Positions 8,978-17,656 of a DNA stretch of 64,000 nt are shown here, one piece after another. The stretch comes from Bombella pluederhausensis (GTDB lineage: Bacteria; Pseudomonadota; Alphaproteobacteria; Acetobacterales; Acetobacteraceae). Where the stretch lies: contig NZ_JANIDY010000003.1 in NCBI RefSeq assembly GCF_026385525.1, positions 229,961 to 293,960 on the forward strand, read 5' to 3'. Below the pieces are notes generated by a model that was not told the origin of the DNA, made no database searches, and was given only the letters and a program-made list of their open reading frames with translations. Position 1 is the stretch's first letter; every line of letters begins with the position of its first letter. A program made the translations under genes and the position numbers.

Positions 8978-9787
8978 TTATTGCGGGAGGCTGAGAAAAC
9001 CCGGCTGGGGCGAATGGAGGCGTGTGGCAGAAGATGCTTTATCCATTCCTGCATCGACCCGTTTCTGCCCGTTACTTGCTGCCGTATTGACCGTGCTGGT
9101 GGCGTTACTGGTGGCACGATCGGTGAAGGTTCCTGCAGTGGAAAGGCCCCTGTCTGTGGCCTGCTGGGCAGGAGCGGTGCCCGGAGCGGACAGGTCTGTG
9201 CTGCTCAGCTCCTGACTCTGAATGGTGGCGGCATTAAGCGGCGTACCCGTAGCATCTGTCAGCCATGAAGAAAGATGGCTGCGCACCTGATATTCCAGCT
9301 CGACATTCATGTCGTCCATCAGCTGGGTGTTGAGCGTGTGGAGGTTATGCTCCAGCCCCAACTTGCTGGGGGCATCTATCGTGCGCTGAACATGGGCCGT
9401 GATGAAGCCATGATGGTTATGGGCGGCGTCATCCACATGGAGCTGGACTGTGTAGCTCCCGCTTAGAGTATGGCGGGGGGCTTTGGTCATGTCTGCCCGT
9501 GTAATGGTGAAGCTGGCCGTGCCGGACGACCCTGTAGCATGTAGGCGCTGATGTGCCATCAGGGCCAGTGTGCTGGTGGGGCTGGTTGGGCTTTTTACAG
9601 CAAGGTCGTCACCATCGGGGTGAGTGTTATCGCTGACATTCACCTGACTGACACTCAGATTGAGCGGCGGCAGATAGCTGTAATCTGGTTTGGGGAAGGT
9701 TTCCTCAGGGGGTGTGCTGGAGCAGCCGGCCAGCAGGGCCAGCCCGCAGAGCATCCCCAGAGTGGAGAGAGAGGAGCGTGGTTTCAT
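8978..9787 (-). CDS. Putative lipoprotein of unknown function
   Basis: A lipoprotein signal (MKPRSSLSTLGMLCGLALLAGCSS; here counted from the ATG at 9787) ends in a clear LLAGC lipobox. The mature part, about 245 aa, is rich in Thr, Ser, Ala and His. It includes a beta-rich region with HTLSGSYTVQLHVDD, followed by a possibly helical region (LEHNLHTLNTQLMDDMNV). I do not recognise a family. Earlier in-frame starts exist (GTG 9874, ATG 9838); the GTG would lie just past the stop of the alternative frame of the upstream gene, so it is also plausible. A strong terminator follows. The protein probably sits in the outer membrane facing the periplasm. Confidence 0.65.
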   Translation of the reverse strand: MKPRSSLSTLGMLCGLALLAGCSSTPPEETFPKPDYSYLPPLNLSVSQVNVSDNTHPDGDDLAVKSPTSPTSTLALMAHQRLHATGSSGTASFTITRADMTKAPRHTLSGSYTVQLHVDDAAHNHHGFITAHVQRTIDAPSKLGLEHNLHTLNTQLMDDMNVELEYQVRSHLSSWLTDATGTPLNAATIQSQELSSTDLSAPGTAPAQQATDRGLSTAGTFTDRATSNATSTVNTAASNGQKRVDAGMDKASSATRLHSPQPGFLSLPQ

Positions 9788-9815
9788 GCGGCTGACCAGA
9801 GTGGGAATTCTGGCA

Positions 9816-10880
9816 CTATGATTCATCATGGCTTTCATGTCTGGCGCCTGTTGCTCTGTCGTGTTTTGCACCACGGGGGAGGTGGTCCTGAGACCTACGG
9901 GATGGGCTGGCCCTGAACAAGGAGGACCGTCCCCAAGATGGAGACAAAAATGGAAAAGATGATGGCATTTGTCCAGTCTCTTGCGACATGCCGGTAGAGG
10001 GCTTCACGTCTTCCCAGAGGGAAGATGCATGACCCACGCCATAATCTTCCAGTCGGAACGGACGGGCATGGCGCAGTTCCTCGGTGCAGTGAGGGTTGCT
10101 GATGAGCCATGTCAGTACGAAAACAGGGACCAGCGGCGTGAAAGGTCCGTCTCCAGCCAGAAGATGGCCTTTCGGGTAATAGAAGAAAGGTGTCGTCTTT
10201 TCTGTAGGGACGGTTTGTCCTGCAGGGGCCGGCCAGAAAAGATAGAAGGTCTGGCCGTCTTCCTCATCGCTAAAGCGGCAGGCCACGCCTTTATCGGTCG
10301 GCATGGTCAGTTCGGCCCGTAGGGTGCGACCTGTGAAGGGAGAACAGGCTAGAGTATGTGGCCCGGCTGGACGTGTATCAAACAGGCTTTTAAGGCGGGT
10401 GACTGAAAAAGGCGTTTCAGCGTCTTCTGTATTGTCCTGTTCAGTCTGTTTCAGCAGGTCAGCGAGGGGCAGAATGCGCAGGCCGGTGCTGCTGGCCCGA
10501 CACCAGAGGCCGATAAGCTGAAGACGGGCCATGAGTGGCAGGCCAGTAAGTGGGGCCAGTGCTTCATGGGGGAGGTCGGCTTCTGTTGGAATAGGACCTC
10601 CGCCGCTCAGCAGGGTGGTGCTGACCTGTTGGAGTGCGGGACCGATAGCTTCCAGAATCAGGCTATTCCAGTGGCTGTCCAGTGCAAGGGAGTGACAGGC
10701 CAGAATCTCGCCATCAGAGGAGAGCCACCAGCAGGCTTCCTGCCCTGTTTTGGTATGATAGAGACTGAGGGCCTCCAGACCGGCAGGGCCATGATGGCGC
10801 CCGCTGGCCTGCCAGCCGGGATAAAGCCGTGTTACAGGCTGCCCATCCCGGTGGAGTGAAGGCGGAAGCTCTGCCATCAT
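9816..10880 (-). CDS. Hypothetical protein, probably frameshifted near its C-terminus
   Basis: The reading frame starts with ATG at 10880, five bases after hslO, and gives 354 aa. I do not recognise the family. Up to about residue 290 it looks like a real protein with hydrophobic patches (PLVPVFVLTWLISN). The last 60 or so residues are Ser, Arg and His rich and look out of frame. In another frame, from about 10010 down to a TAG at 9895, the sequence reads LGRREALYRHVARDWTNAII and continues as a hydrophobic helix ending VLLVQGQPIP. A single base lost from the CCC or GGG run near 10010-10017 would join the two. The intact product would be about 329 aa with a C-terminal membrane anchor. Confidence 0.55.
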   Translation of the reverse strand: MMAELPPSLHRDGQPVTRLYPGWQASGRHHGPAGLEALSLYHTKTGQEACWWLSSDGEILACHSLALDSHWNSLILEAIGPALQQVSTTLLSGGGPIPTEADLPHEALAPLTGLPLMARLQLIGLWCRASSTGLRILPLADLLKQTEQDNTEDAETPFSVTRLKSLFDTRPAGPHTLACSPFTGRTLRAELTMPTDKGVACRFSDEEDGQTFYLFWPAPAGQTVPTEKTTPFFYYPKGHLLAGDGPFTPLVPVFVLTWLISNPHCTEELRHARPFRLEDYGVGHASSLWEDVKPSTGMSQETGQMPSSFPFLSPSWGRSSLFRASPSRRSQDHLPRGAKHDRATGARHESHDES

Positions 10881-10885
10881 GGTGC

Positions 10886-11857
10886 TCAGGCGTTACCTTC
10901 GGCATGACCAGCGGGCAGGCTGTCACGGTCGAAGGTGAAGGCCGTATTGCAGAAATGGCATTCCATAGAGATCACGCCGTCCTGCGCCATATGGTCAAGG
11001 TCATCCTTGCTGAAGCGTTCCAGCACACCCTGAAGCCGTGTCCGGCTGCACCGGCAGCCAAAGGAGAGCGGTCTGGCCGGGGAGAGCTCTACATCCAGCG
11101 TCCCGAAAAGACGGTTGATAAGCGTGGCGGGAGAAATGGCCGGGTCGAACAGCTCATCAGCCGTGAGGGTGTGGCCAAATGTCCGGGCCGTTTCCCACAG
11201 GTCCTGAATAGTGGCTTCAGCATGTTTCTGGTCGTCATTGCCGGCCAGAGGCGTGCTGTCAGGCAGGCGTTCCAGCACCAGCGCCCCGGCCTGCCAGCCT
11301 GCATCCGTATGGCGGGAAAAGAGATGAATGGCGCAGTCATGCTGTTCGCTGGTCTGGAAGTAATGGACAGCCATTTCAGACAGGTCCTTGCCTTCCAGCC
11401 CTACGATACCCTGATACAGCTCCGTATTCGGCCCCTGATCCACGGTGAAGGCCATGTATCCCTTGCCCAGCAGGCCGGGTGCATCTTCTGGCAGGGGGGT
11501 GGTGTAGTCCTCGGCCATGCGGGCCGTGAAGCGCAGCTCACCCGTGTCTGTGCAGTCTGCCAGAAAGAGGGAAACTGGCCCGTCACCTTTCACCTGAAGG
11601 GAAAAGGAGCCTTTGAATTTAAGAGCCGTTGCCATGGCCGCCACGAGGGCAAGAGCCTGCCCACCAAGCAGACGGACCGGCTCTGGTAGCTCATCATGAC
11701 GGGAAAGGATGGCACCGGCCAGCGGGCCAAGCGTGATGAGCCGCCCACGAACAGGCACATGGCCCAGATGGAAGGGGGTGATGGCATGGGCGACCGTGAG
11801 GTCCGGCACGTCATGCGGACGGGGGGCTGTTGTGGTGGTCTCTGTCACCGAGGTCAT
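10886..11857 (-). CDS. hslO: Hsp33 redox-regulated chaperone
   Basis: Cytoplasmic holdase of 323 aa that is switched on by oxidation. The N-terminal Hsp33 core contains LGGQALALVAAMATALKFKG and the typical VKGDGPVSLFLADC. The C-terminal zinc site is complete, with CRCS near residue 260 and CHFC near residue 305, giving four Cys that bind zinc when reduced and form disulfides under oxidative stress. The ATG at 11857 was chosen as the first strong candidate. It is separated from argF by 84 bases that hold an inverted repeat, and is followed at once by an unknown gene. An oxidant-sensing chaperone suits a strictly aerobic acetic acid bacterium. Confidence 0.93.
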   Translation of the reverse strand: MTSVTETTTTAPRPHDVPDLTVAHAITPFHLGHVPVRGRLITLGPLAGAILSRHDELPEPVRLLGGQALALVAAMATALKFKGSFSLQVKGDGPVSLFLADCTDTGELRFTARMAEDYTTPLPEDAPGLLGKGYMAFTVDQGPNTELYQGIVGLEGKDLSEMAVHYFQTSEQHDCAIHLFSRHTDAGWQAGALVLERLPDSTPLAGNDDQKHAEATIQDLWETARTFGHTLTADELFDPAISPATLINRLFGTLDVELSPARPLSFGCRCSRTRLQGVLERFSKDDLDHMAQDGVISMECHFCNTAFTFDRDSLPAGHAEGNA

Positions 11858-11887
11858 AATTCTCTCTTTCCGGCCTGTCCGTTTCCT

Positions 11888-11923
11888 ACCCTGACAGGGC
11901 CCCGGTAGAGGCAGCGTCAGGGT
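11888..11923. repeat. Inverted repeat between argF and hslO
   Basis: ACCCTGAC (11888-11895) pairs perfectly with GTCAGGGT (11916-11923) across a 20-base loop. No T-run follows on either strand. It could be a weak terminator after argF or an operator for hslO; nothing decides between these. Confidence 0.35.
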
Positions 11924-11941
11924 GAGGAACAGATGCGGGGC

Positions 11942-12910
11942 TTAACCCTGATAGGCTGAAAGGTCATCCTTTTTCAGGCACCAGAGCAGTAGCCCTTTCT
12001 GGGCGTGCAGGCGGTTTTCTGCTTCATCAAACACAACGGAGGCCGGGCTTTCGAACACGGCCTTGCTGACTTCTTCCCCTATATGGGCAGGCAGGCAGTG
12101 CATGAACAGGGCCCCCGGTGCGGCAAGTGCCATCAGGGCTTCATCCACATGATAAGGACGGAAAATCTTGAGGCGTTTTTCCGCATCCTTGTCCCCCATG
12201 CTGACCCATGTATCGGTGATGACGGCATCGGCACCCTTGGCGGCTTCCTTGGGGTCGTGTGTCAGCTGGATGTCAGCGCCATGTTCGCGGGCCCATGCCA
12301 CAGCAGTTTCAGACGGCGTGAATTCGCCTTCCGGCGTGGCGATGTGCAGGGAGAAGCCCAGACGGGCGGCGGCTTCAATCATGGAGGTGGCCACATTGTT
12401 GCCATCGCCGATCCATGCGAGCTTCTTGCCAGTAATGGGGCCACGATGTTCCTCAAAGGTGAGGATATCGGCTAGAATCTGCACGGGGTGGGATACCGGC
12501 GTCAGCCCGTTGATGACCGGCACGCTGCTCCAGCGGGCCAGTTCCCGCAGGTTGGCATCGGTGCCCGTGCGCAGGGTGATGACATCCACGAAACGGGAGA
12601 GGACACGGGCCGTATCGGCAATGGATTCTCCACGGCCAAGCTGCATCTCCGAAGGGGACAGGACATTGACGGTCCCGCCAAGCTGCTTCATGCCGACTTC
12701 AAAGGAGACACGGGTGCGTGTGGAGGGGCGGGACATCATTAGTCCCAACGCCCGACCAGCCAGCGGCAGGCCGGGGCAGAGCGGGTGCTTGCGCCCCTGC
12801 TGAAGGGCCTTGACCCGTGCAGCAAGTGTGAGGATGTGCCGCAGTGTCTCGGTGGAGTGATCCTTGATGTCGAGGAAGTGGCGGGGGGATGCTGCGTTGG
12901 TGGTGCTCAC
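11942..12910 (-). CDS. argF: Ornithine carbamoyltransferase
   Basis: Makes citrulline from ornithine and carbamoyl phosphate in arginine synthesis (322 aa). The carbamoyl phosphate motif STRTR is present (SRPSTRTRVSFEVG), followed by HPVQILADI and the catalytic HCLPAH motif (FMHCLPAHIGEEV). The start is GTG at 12910, supported by AAGGAG about nine bases upstream; no ATG lies nearby in frame. It follows argD by 12 bases, so the two form an argD-argF operon. argC lies elsewhere in the window (48663), so the arginine genes are split, as is common in this group. Length is normal. Confidence 0.96.
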   Translation of the reverse strand: MSTTNAASPRHFLDIKDHSTETLRHILTLAARVKALQQGRKHPLCPGLPLAGRALGLMMSRPSTRTRVSFEVGMKQLGGTVNVLSPSEMQLGRGESIADTARVLSRFVDVITLRTGTDANLRELARWSSVPVINGLTPVSHPVQILADILTFEEHRGPITGKKLAWIGDGNNVATSMIEAAARLGFSLHIATPEGEFTPSETAVAWAREHGADIQLTHDPKEAAKGADAVITDTWVSMGDKDAEKRLKIFRPYHVDEALMALAAPGALFMHCLPAHIGEEVSKAVFESPASVVFDEAENRLHAQKGLLLWCLKKDDLSAYQG

Positions 12911-12922
12911 GCAGTGGTCTCC

Positions 12923-14098
12923 TTATGTGTTGGCGAGGGCGTGAGCAGCACGCCCGATGCGGGTGCAGGCTTCCTGACAGTCAGCCTCAGTTGCGATGAG
13001 GGGCGGAACCAGACGCAGCACGTTGTCCCCTGCGCCTATGGCCAGAAGGCCCTCCTCCATGACAGCAGCCAGCACGTCACCGGCAGGGATGCGGCAGCGC
13101 AGCCCCCGCATCAGCCCGGTGCCACGGGCATCCTCGAAGATGTCGGGATGGTCTGTCACGCATTTCTGGAGCATGGCCCCGAACGCCTCGCCGGTCTTGC
13201 GAATATGGTCCAGAAAGCCGGGTGCCAGTATTTCTTTCACGACAGCAAGACCGGCAGCACAGGCCAGCGGATTGCCGCCATAGGTGGTCCCGTGTGTACC
13301 GGGGGTGAGATGCTGGGCGAGCTCTGCCTTGGCCAGTACGGCTCCGAGCGGGAAGCCGCCCCCGATGCCTTTGGCGGAAGACACGACATCCGGCGTGATG
13401 CCTGCCTGTTCGAAGGCAAAGAGCGTGCCAGTACGCCCCATGCCGCTCTGTACTTCATCAATGCCCAGATAGAGACCTTTTTCATCACACAGGGCCCGGA
13501 GAGCACGGAGGAACTCATGATCTGCCGCCCGGATGCCACTTTCTCCCTGTATGGGTTCCAGCAGGATACCGGCGGTCTGGTCTGTTACAGCTGCACGGAC
13601 GGCATTAATGTCGTTGAAGGGGACATGGTCGAACCCGTCTACTGGCGTGCCGAACCCTTCCAGATAGGCCGGGTTGCCGGTGGCGGAGATGGTGGCCAGC
13701 GTCCGGCCATGAAAAGCATTGTTGAAGCAGATGATCCGTGTGCGTTCTGGATGACCGTTTTTGTACTGTGCCCGGCGGATCAGCTTGATGAGGCCTTCAT
13801 TGGCCTCTGCCCCGGAATTGCAGAACAGGACGGAATCCGCAAAGCTGTTTGCGACCAGCAGGTCTGCCAGAGCCTTGGCCTGCGGCACCTGATAGAGGTT
13901 CGAGACGTGGATGAGCTTCTTTGCCTGTGTGGTGATGGCGTCCACGAGGGCGGGGTGGCCGTGACCAAGGGAGGACACGGCAATTCCGGCCCCGAAATCA
14001 AGATAGCGTCGCCCATTCGTGCCGGTAAGCCAGAGGCCTTCACCATGCTCAAAGGCAAGGTCGAAGCGTTTGTAGTTCGGCATGATGGAGGCGATCAT
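12923..14098 (-). CDS. argD: Acetylornithine aminotransferase (class III, PLP)
   Basis: Converts N-acetylglutamate semialdehyde to N-acetylornithine with glutamate (391 aa). Seen are CNSGAEANE, the class III region LGIDEVQSGMGRTG and the PLP-binding lysine in SSAKGIGGGFPLGAV. The first ATG (14098) gives MIASIMPNYKRFDL; the ATG five codons later (MPNYKR) is an equally likely start. It is the first gene of the argD-argF pair and has a good promoter about 120 bases upstream. Such enzymes often also act as succinyldiaminopimelate aminotransferase in lysine and cell-wall synthesis; that double role is an inference here. Confidence 0.95.
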   Translation of the reverse strand: MIASIMPNYKRFDLAFEHGEGLWLTGTNGRRYLDFGAGIAVSSLGHGHPALVDAITTQAKKLIHVSNLYQVPQAKALADLLVANSFADSVLFCNSGAEANEGLIKLIRRAQYKNGHPERTRIICFNNAFHGRTLATISATGNPAYLEGFGTPVDGFDHVPFNDINAVRAAVTDQTAGILLEPIQGESGIRAADHEFLRALRALCDEKGLYLGIDEVQSGMGRTGTLFAFEQAGITPDVVSSAKGIGGGFPLGAVLAKAELAQHLTPGTHGTTYGGNPLACAAGLAVVKEILAPGFLDHIRKTGEAFGAMLQKCVTDHPDIFEDARGTGLMRGLRCRIPAGDVLAAVMEEGLLAIGAGDNVLRLVPPLIATEADCQEACTRIGRAAHALANT

Positions 14099-14218
14099 TG
14101 TGGACGCGTTCCCAGTCTGAAAAATAACGACGTGCAGCCTGCATTTCGCTGTATGGCATAGGATGTGCCCCCAACAGGAAACGCCCCTGTCCGTAGATCA
14201 GGGGGAGACTGCCGAACC

Positions 14219-14247
14219 ATACTGCTTGCAGAAAGGGGAATCGTCAA
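14219..14247 (-). promoter_or_regulatory. Sigma-70-type promoter of argD-argF
   Basis: On the minus strand TTGACG (14242-14247) is followed after exactly 17 bases by CAGTAT (14219-14224), which keeps the key A2, A5 and T6 of the -10 box. Transcription would start near 14212, giving a leader of about 115 bases before argD. No riboswitch or attenuator was recognised in the leader. A short CCCTG-TTTT-CAGGG stem (14249-14262) adjoins the -35 box. Confidence 0.5.
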
Positions 14248-14319
14248 ACCCTGTTTTCAGGGAAGCAATGACGGAGCCTTCATGTCATGGCCTTATGGTT
14301 CGGAAGTGGAACGATAACC

Positions 14320-15948
14320 TTACAGGCGTTGATAGACAAGGTTTCGTGCCAGCCAACAGCTGACACGTAGCTGATGAATGCGCCCGTTGCGCCGCTGGAA
14401 GTGCAGCGTCCAGTCTCCGGGTGGAGTGTGGTCGAGGGCACGGGGGCAGGGGAAGGTCCACAGGTCTGGCCCCAGATTGGTGAGCCGTTCCATGCGTCCC
14501 GTGCCCAGAAAACCGGAAAAGCCACCATGCAACAGCCCGCCCTGATTGGTGATGGTGAAGCGGGAGCCATCCAGCTCCTCACAGACATAGTCTCCGACCA
14601 GTTCTGCCGGTTCAGGCTGGGGTGTGTCGGGGTAGGGACGGAGAATGACATGACGGTTTTCCCCCGGTCGCCCCATGATAATCTGGGGGCCGGCAGTCTC
14701 TTGTGTGTCCTCCTCAGCCTGAATGTGACGGACACGGACAGCACCAGCCTCAGCAAGGTGTGGGGTGATGATGTCCAGAGTTTCGGGCAGCATGAGATAG
14801 CGGAGCTGCAATGTGCCTTTTTCTGCCGCCGTGATGCGGGTGGACAGGCCGGTTTCTTCATTCAGCCAGAGACCTTCAAGAGCGTGTGGTTCCTGCTTGT
14901 CGGGTAGTGTGGTTTTGATGGAGGGTTTTTCAGCCTCTCCCAGAAAGGCACGGAACAGGCTTGCCGCTGCCTGATGGGCTGGGGACATGTGGTTGAACAG
15001 TACGACAATGGAGAGGCGCAGTGCCGCACAGTGCAGCCGGTTGGAGCGCCAGCCTCGCAATGCACCGCCATGGGCGGTGATCTCGTGCCCTGCGATCTTG
15101 CCGTGCTGCAACCCGAAGCCATAAGGGGCCTTGTGTCCGTTATCGAATTGCACAGGCTGGCTCATGCGGTTGTAGAGGCCGTTCGGGTCATCACGTTGCT
15201 GGTCGATGTACTGTTCCCAAGCGATCATATCATTCAGAGATGCGGCCATTCCGGCATCGCCTGTCCAGTAGATATGATTGCGGGCGGGCCAGTATCCGCC
15301 TTCCTGTGTGCCTTCATAGCCGGTTGTGCCATCGGGGAGGGCGCTGGTTTCTGCGGCGAGAATGGCTCGTTTCATGCCTGCTTTGTCGAACACATGCTGC
15401 TGGAGCAGCTCGGCAAAACTCAGCCCGCTTTCTTCCTCCATGGCCTCGGAGATGAGGCGGAAATTCTGGTTGACGTAGGAATAGGACGTACCGGGCAGGA
15501 ACTGGAGGGAGCGGGTTCCAGCGATGACACGGTCGGAATCTGTCGGGCCAAATGTGCCTTCAATGGCGGCACCATGCAGCATGGCTACGGCCCAGTAGTC
15601 CCGCAGGCCGGATTGATTATTCGCCAGCTGTGCGACCGTGGGGGGATCGGACCGGAGATGCGGGAAACGTTTGCTGATATAAGGAGCGAGGATTTCGGGG
15701 TCTTCGTAGCGGTCCAGCATGGTGGCGCAGGTGAACTGCTTGGTGATGGAGCAGATGCGGAACAGGCTGGATGACGTGAAGGGAAGGCGGTGTTCCAGAG
15801 ACGCATAACCCCAGCAGTGCTGGGCAATCACCTGCCCTTCATGCAGGACGGCCACAGCACCGCCGGGGCCGGGATAGCGGGCGGCGATGGCGTGTATTTC
15901 TGCCTGTAGGCGCTCGGTTCGGGGTAGGGAGGAGCGTTGTGCGTGCAT
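14320..15948 (-). CDS. dap: D-aminopeptidase (serine, penicillin-recognising family S12)
   Basis: Serine peptidase of 542 aa closely resembling the D-aminopeptidase of Ochrobactrum (Brucella) anthropi, which removes N-terminal D-residues from short peptides and amides. The S12 catalytic set is visible: SITK near residue 67, YVN (YSYVNQNF), and HGGALRGW in place of KTG. Two C-terminal beta-barrel domains follow, ending WLARNLVYQRL. NNQSGLRDYW is a strong family signature. No signal peptide is seen, so it is likely cytoplasmic, as known for the family. It stands alone between argD and the divergent recX. It could serve in recycling D-Ala peptides; that is inference. Confidence 0.85.
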   Translation of the reverse strand: MHAQRSSLPRTERLQAEIHAIAARYPGPGGAVAVLHEGQVIAQHCWGYASLEHRLPFTSSSLFRICSITKQFTCATMLDRYEDPEILAPYISKRFPHLRSDPPTVAQLANNQSGLRDYWAVAMLHGAAIEGTFGPTDSDRVIAGTRSLQFLPGTSYSYVNQNFRLISEAMEEESGLSFAELLQQHVFDKAGMKRAILAAETSALPDGTTGYEGTQEGGYWPARNHIYWTGDAGMAASLNDMIAWEQYIDQQRDDPNGLYNRMSQPVQFDNGHKAPYGFGLQHGKIAGHEITAHGGALRGWRSNRLHCAALRLSIVVLFNHMSPAHQAAASLFRAFLGEAEKPSIKTTLPDKQEPHALEGLWLNEETGLSTRITAAEKGTLQLRYLMLPETLDIITPHLAEAGAVRVRHIQAEEDTQETAGPQIIMGRPGENRHVILRPYPDTPQPEPAELVGDYVCEELDGSRFTITNQGGLLHGGFSGFLGTGRMERLTNLGPDLWTFPCPRALDHTPPGDWTLHFQRRNGRIHQLRVSCWLARNLVYQRL

Positions 15949-16039
15949 GGGAACTCACTGGCAGGTAATATGGGCGGGGCCTGCTTCTAGTGATGAAGAC
16001 TTTGGGCAGGCGGGGCAAGGCAGGTTATGGACTGATCGC

Positions 16040-16645
16040 ATGGATGTTATCCCACCTTCACCGGATTATCAGAGCTTAAGAGAGGCGGCTTTGGCTCATC
16101 TGGCACGTTTTGCTACGACACGGCAGAGCCTGCGGCAGATGTTGCAGCGGCGTGTCCGCCGTTGGGGTGTGCGGGCTATGCGGGCAGGCATGTTTGCCGA
16201 AGAAGTCGCCATGCAGGAAGAAGCCTGCCAATCTCTGATCGGGCAGATTGTGGAGGAGATGGAACAGCTTGGCGCTGTGGATGATGCTGGTTTTTCCCGC
16301 TCCAAGGCTCGTAATCTCACCCGCTCCGGCCGGTCCCGCCGGGCTGTGCAGGCGCATCTTCAGGCAAAGGGTGTGGATGGCGAGACCGTCCGGCAGGCTG
16401 TGGATGAAAGCCTTGGAGAGGCTGGAGAAGATCGTGCCCGTCAGGCCGAGCTGGCCGCTGCGCTGGTTCTGGCCCGCAAGAGAACAGTCGGACCGTTCCA
16501 CCGGGCGGATAGGCCAGAGAAAGACCGCATGAAAGTGCTGGCTATCTTTGCCCGTAATGGTTTCTCGCAGGACGTTGCCGTGAAGGCTCTTGCGATGGAC
16601 AGGGAAGAAGCAGAAGACCTCATTATTGAGTTCCGGTCTCTGTGA
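16040..16645 (+). CDS. recX: Regulatory protein RecX family
   Basis: A 201-aa, Arg-rich, helical protein of the RecX family, which binds RecA filaments and limits recombination. Three-helix repeats are seen: residues about 15-50 (ALAHLARFATTRQSLRQML), a middle repeat (FSRSKARNLTRSGRSRRAVQ, followed by HLQAKGVD) and a C-terminal repeat (KVLAIFARNGFSQDVAVKAL). The ATG at 16040 (MDVIPPSPDYQ) is chosen; a longer in-frame reading from 15887 overlaps the divergent dap gene and adds residues without family likeness. recA is not in the window. Sequence conservation in RecX is weak, so the name rests on the repeat pattern and length. Confidence 0.75.
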   Translation: MDVIPPSPDYQSLREAALAHLARFATTRQSLRQMLQRRVRRWGVRAMRAGMFAEEVAMQEEACQSLIGQIVEEMEQLGAVDDAGFSRSKARNLTRSGRSRRAVQAHLQAKGVDGETVRQAVDESLGEAGEDRARQAELAAALVLARKRTVGPFHRADRPEKDRMKVLAIFARNGFSQDVAVKALAMDREEAEDLIIEFRSL

Positions 16646-16727
16646 GGGGCGTTCTGGCAAGGGCCGGATTTAGCCGTAATGATTGGATAGGCCGCTTTCA
16701 GAAAGGAAGAATGGTGTGAGGCGGAAT

Positions 16728-17219
16728 ATGGAAGAAGGGCAGTCTGTCGGGCAAGGACAGCGGGGTCATACCCGCTGGGGCGTGCTGACCGTTCTTGTTG
16801 CCTGCTTCACTCTTGGTGCCTGTAGTTCAGTCGGGTCCTATCATGGGCCGGTGCAGTGTGCGCCTTATGCCCGCAAGGTGAGTGGCATCAACCTGCGGGG
16901 ACGGGCGGCGAGCTGGTGGTGGGAGGCGCGGGGCCATTACCAGCGCAGCCACCAGCCACAGAAAGGGAGTGTGCTGGTTTTTCGGGCCAGTTCCCGCATT
17001 CCGGATGGTCATGTATCGGTCGTGCGGCGCATCCGTACGAAACGGCGGATTGAGGTGGATCATGCTAACTGGGTCGGTGGGCGCATCGAACATGATGTTC
17101 CTGTGGAGGATGTGTCTGCCCGGGGGGACTGGTCGCTTGTCCGTGTCTGGTGGGCCCCGGTGGGAAGTATGGGCAGGCGTGCGTATCCTACCTATGGTTT
17201 TATCCTGCCGATGCGCTAG
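16728..17219 (+). CDS. CHAP-domain lipoprotein (putative peptidoglycan amidase/peptidase)
   Basis: A 163-aa lipoprotein with a hydrophobic signal and lipobox TLGACSS. The mature part is a CHAP domain: the likely catalytic Cys is in [12 protein letters not shown] and the His in [10 protein letters not shown], followed by an Asn/Trp patch (DHANWVGG). CHAP enzymes cut amide bonds in peptidoglycan or glutathionylspermidine. This suggests a role in wall remodelling at the inner face of the outer membrane. Start choice is between ATG 16728 and an in-frame GTG at 16716 with AGGAAG in front; both give the same lipoprotein. It is followed by tatA after about 100 bases. The substrate is not known. Confidence 0.75.
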   Translation: MEEGQSVGQGQRGHTRWGVLTVLVACFTLGACSSVGSYHGPVQCAPYARKVSGINLRGRAASWWWEARGHYQRSHQPQKGSVLVFRASSRIPDGHVSVVRRIRTKRRIEVDHANWVGGRIEHDVPVEDVSARGDWSLVRVWWAPVGSMGRRAYPTYGFILPMR

Positions 17220-17323
17220 GATGCAGCCGTGACGTAAAAAGTGCGTACGGCCTGAGGGGTTGCACAATCTGCATGCCCTTGCCACATGAAGAACGCCTTA
17301 ACCTTATTAGGGAGTATGGTCCT

Positions 17324-17611
17324 ATGGGCAGCATGAGTCCGATTCACTGGATAATCCTTGCCGTTATTGTTCTGGTGCTGTTCGGTGGTGGTGGCAAGAT
17401 CAGCAGCCTGATGGGTGATTTTGCCAAGGGGATCAAATCCTTCAAGAAAGGTATGGCTGAGGAAGATGGCGATGCTGCCAGCCAGAAGCCGGCTGACGAG
17501 CGTCTTTCTGCTCCACAGCACCAGCAGGCTACGAGCCAGACGCAGGGGGCACCTGCTCAACAGCAGCCCGATGCCCGTATGGCTGATGATGAGAGCCATC
17601 GGTCTCACTGA
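17324..17611 (+). CDS. tatA: Sec-independent translocase subunit TatA
   Basis: Pore-forming subunit of the twin-arginine translocase, 95 aa. One N-terminal membrane helix ([18 protein letters not shown]) is followed by the family hinge [22 protein letters not shown], an amphipathic helix, and a Gln/Ala-rich tail. The start ATG at 17324 is supported by AGGGAG nine bases before it. tatB and tatC are not next to it, which differs from the usual tatABC order; they must lie elsewhere if present. The Tat-signal dehydrogenase subunit at 8057-8836 is a likely substrate of this system. Confidence 0.93.
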   Translation: MGSMSPIHWIILAVIVLVLFGGGGKISSLMGDFAKGIKSFKKGMAEEDGDAASQKPADERLSAPQHQQATSQTQGAPAQQQPDARMADDESHRSH

Positions 17612-17656
17612 CCGGCATAGGACACTCCCCGTTCATGACGACCCGATGATGCTGAT

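Noticed and set aside
12785..14161. 458-codon open frame opposite argD
   Set aside because: Lies wholly over argD and the start of argF in an antisense frame; Cys- and Gly-rich with no domain.
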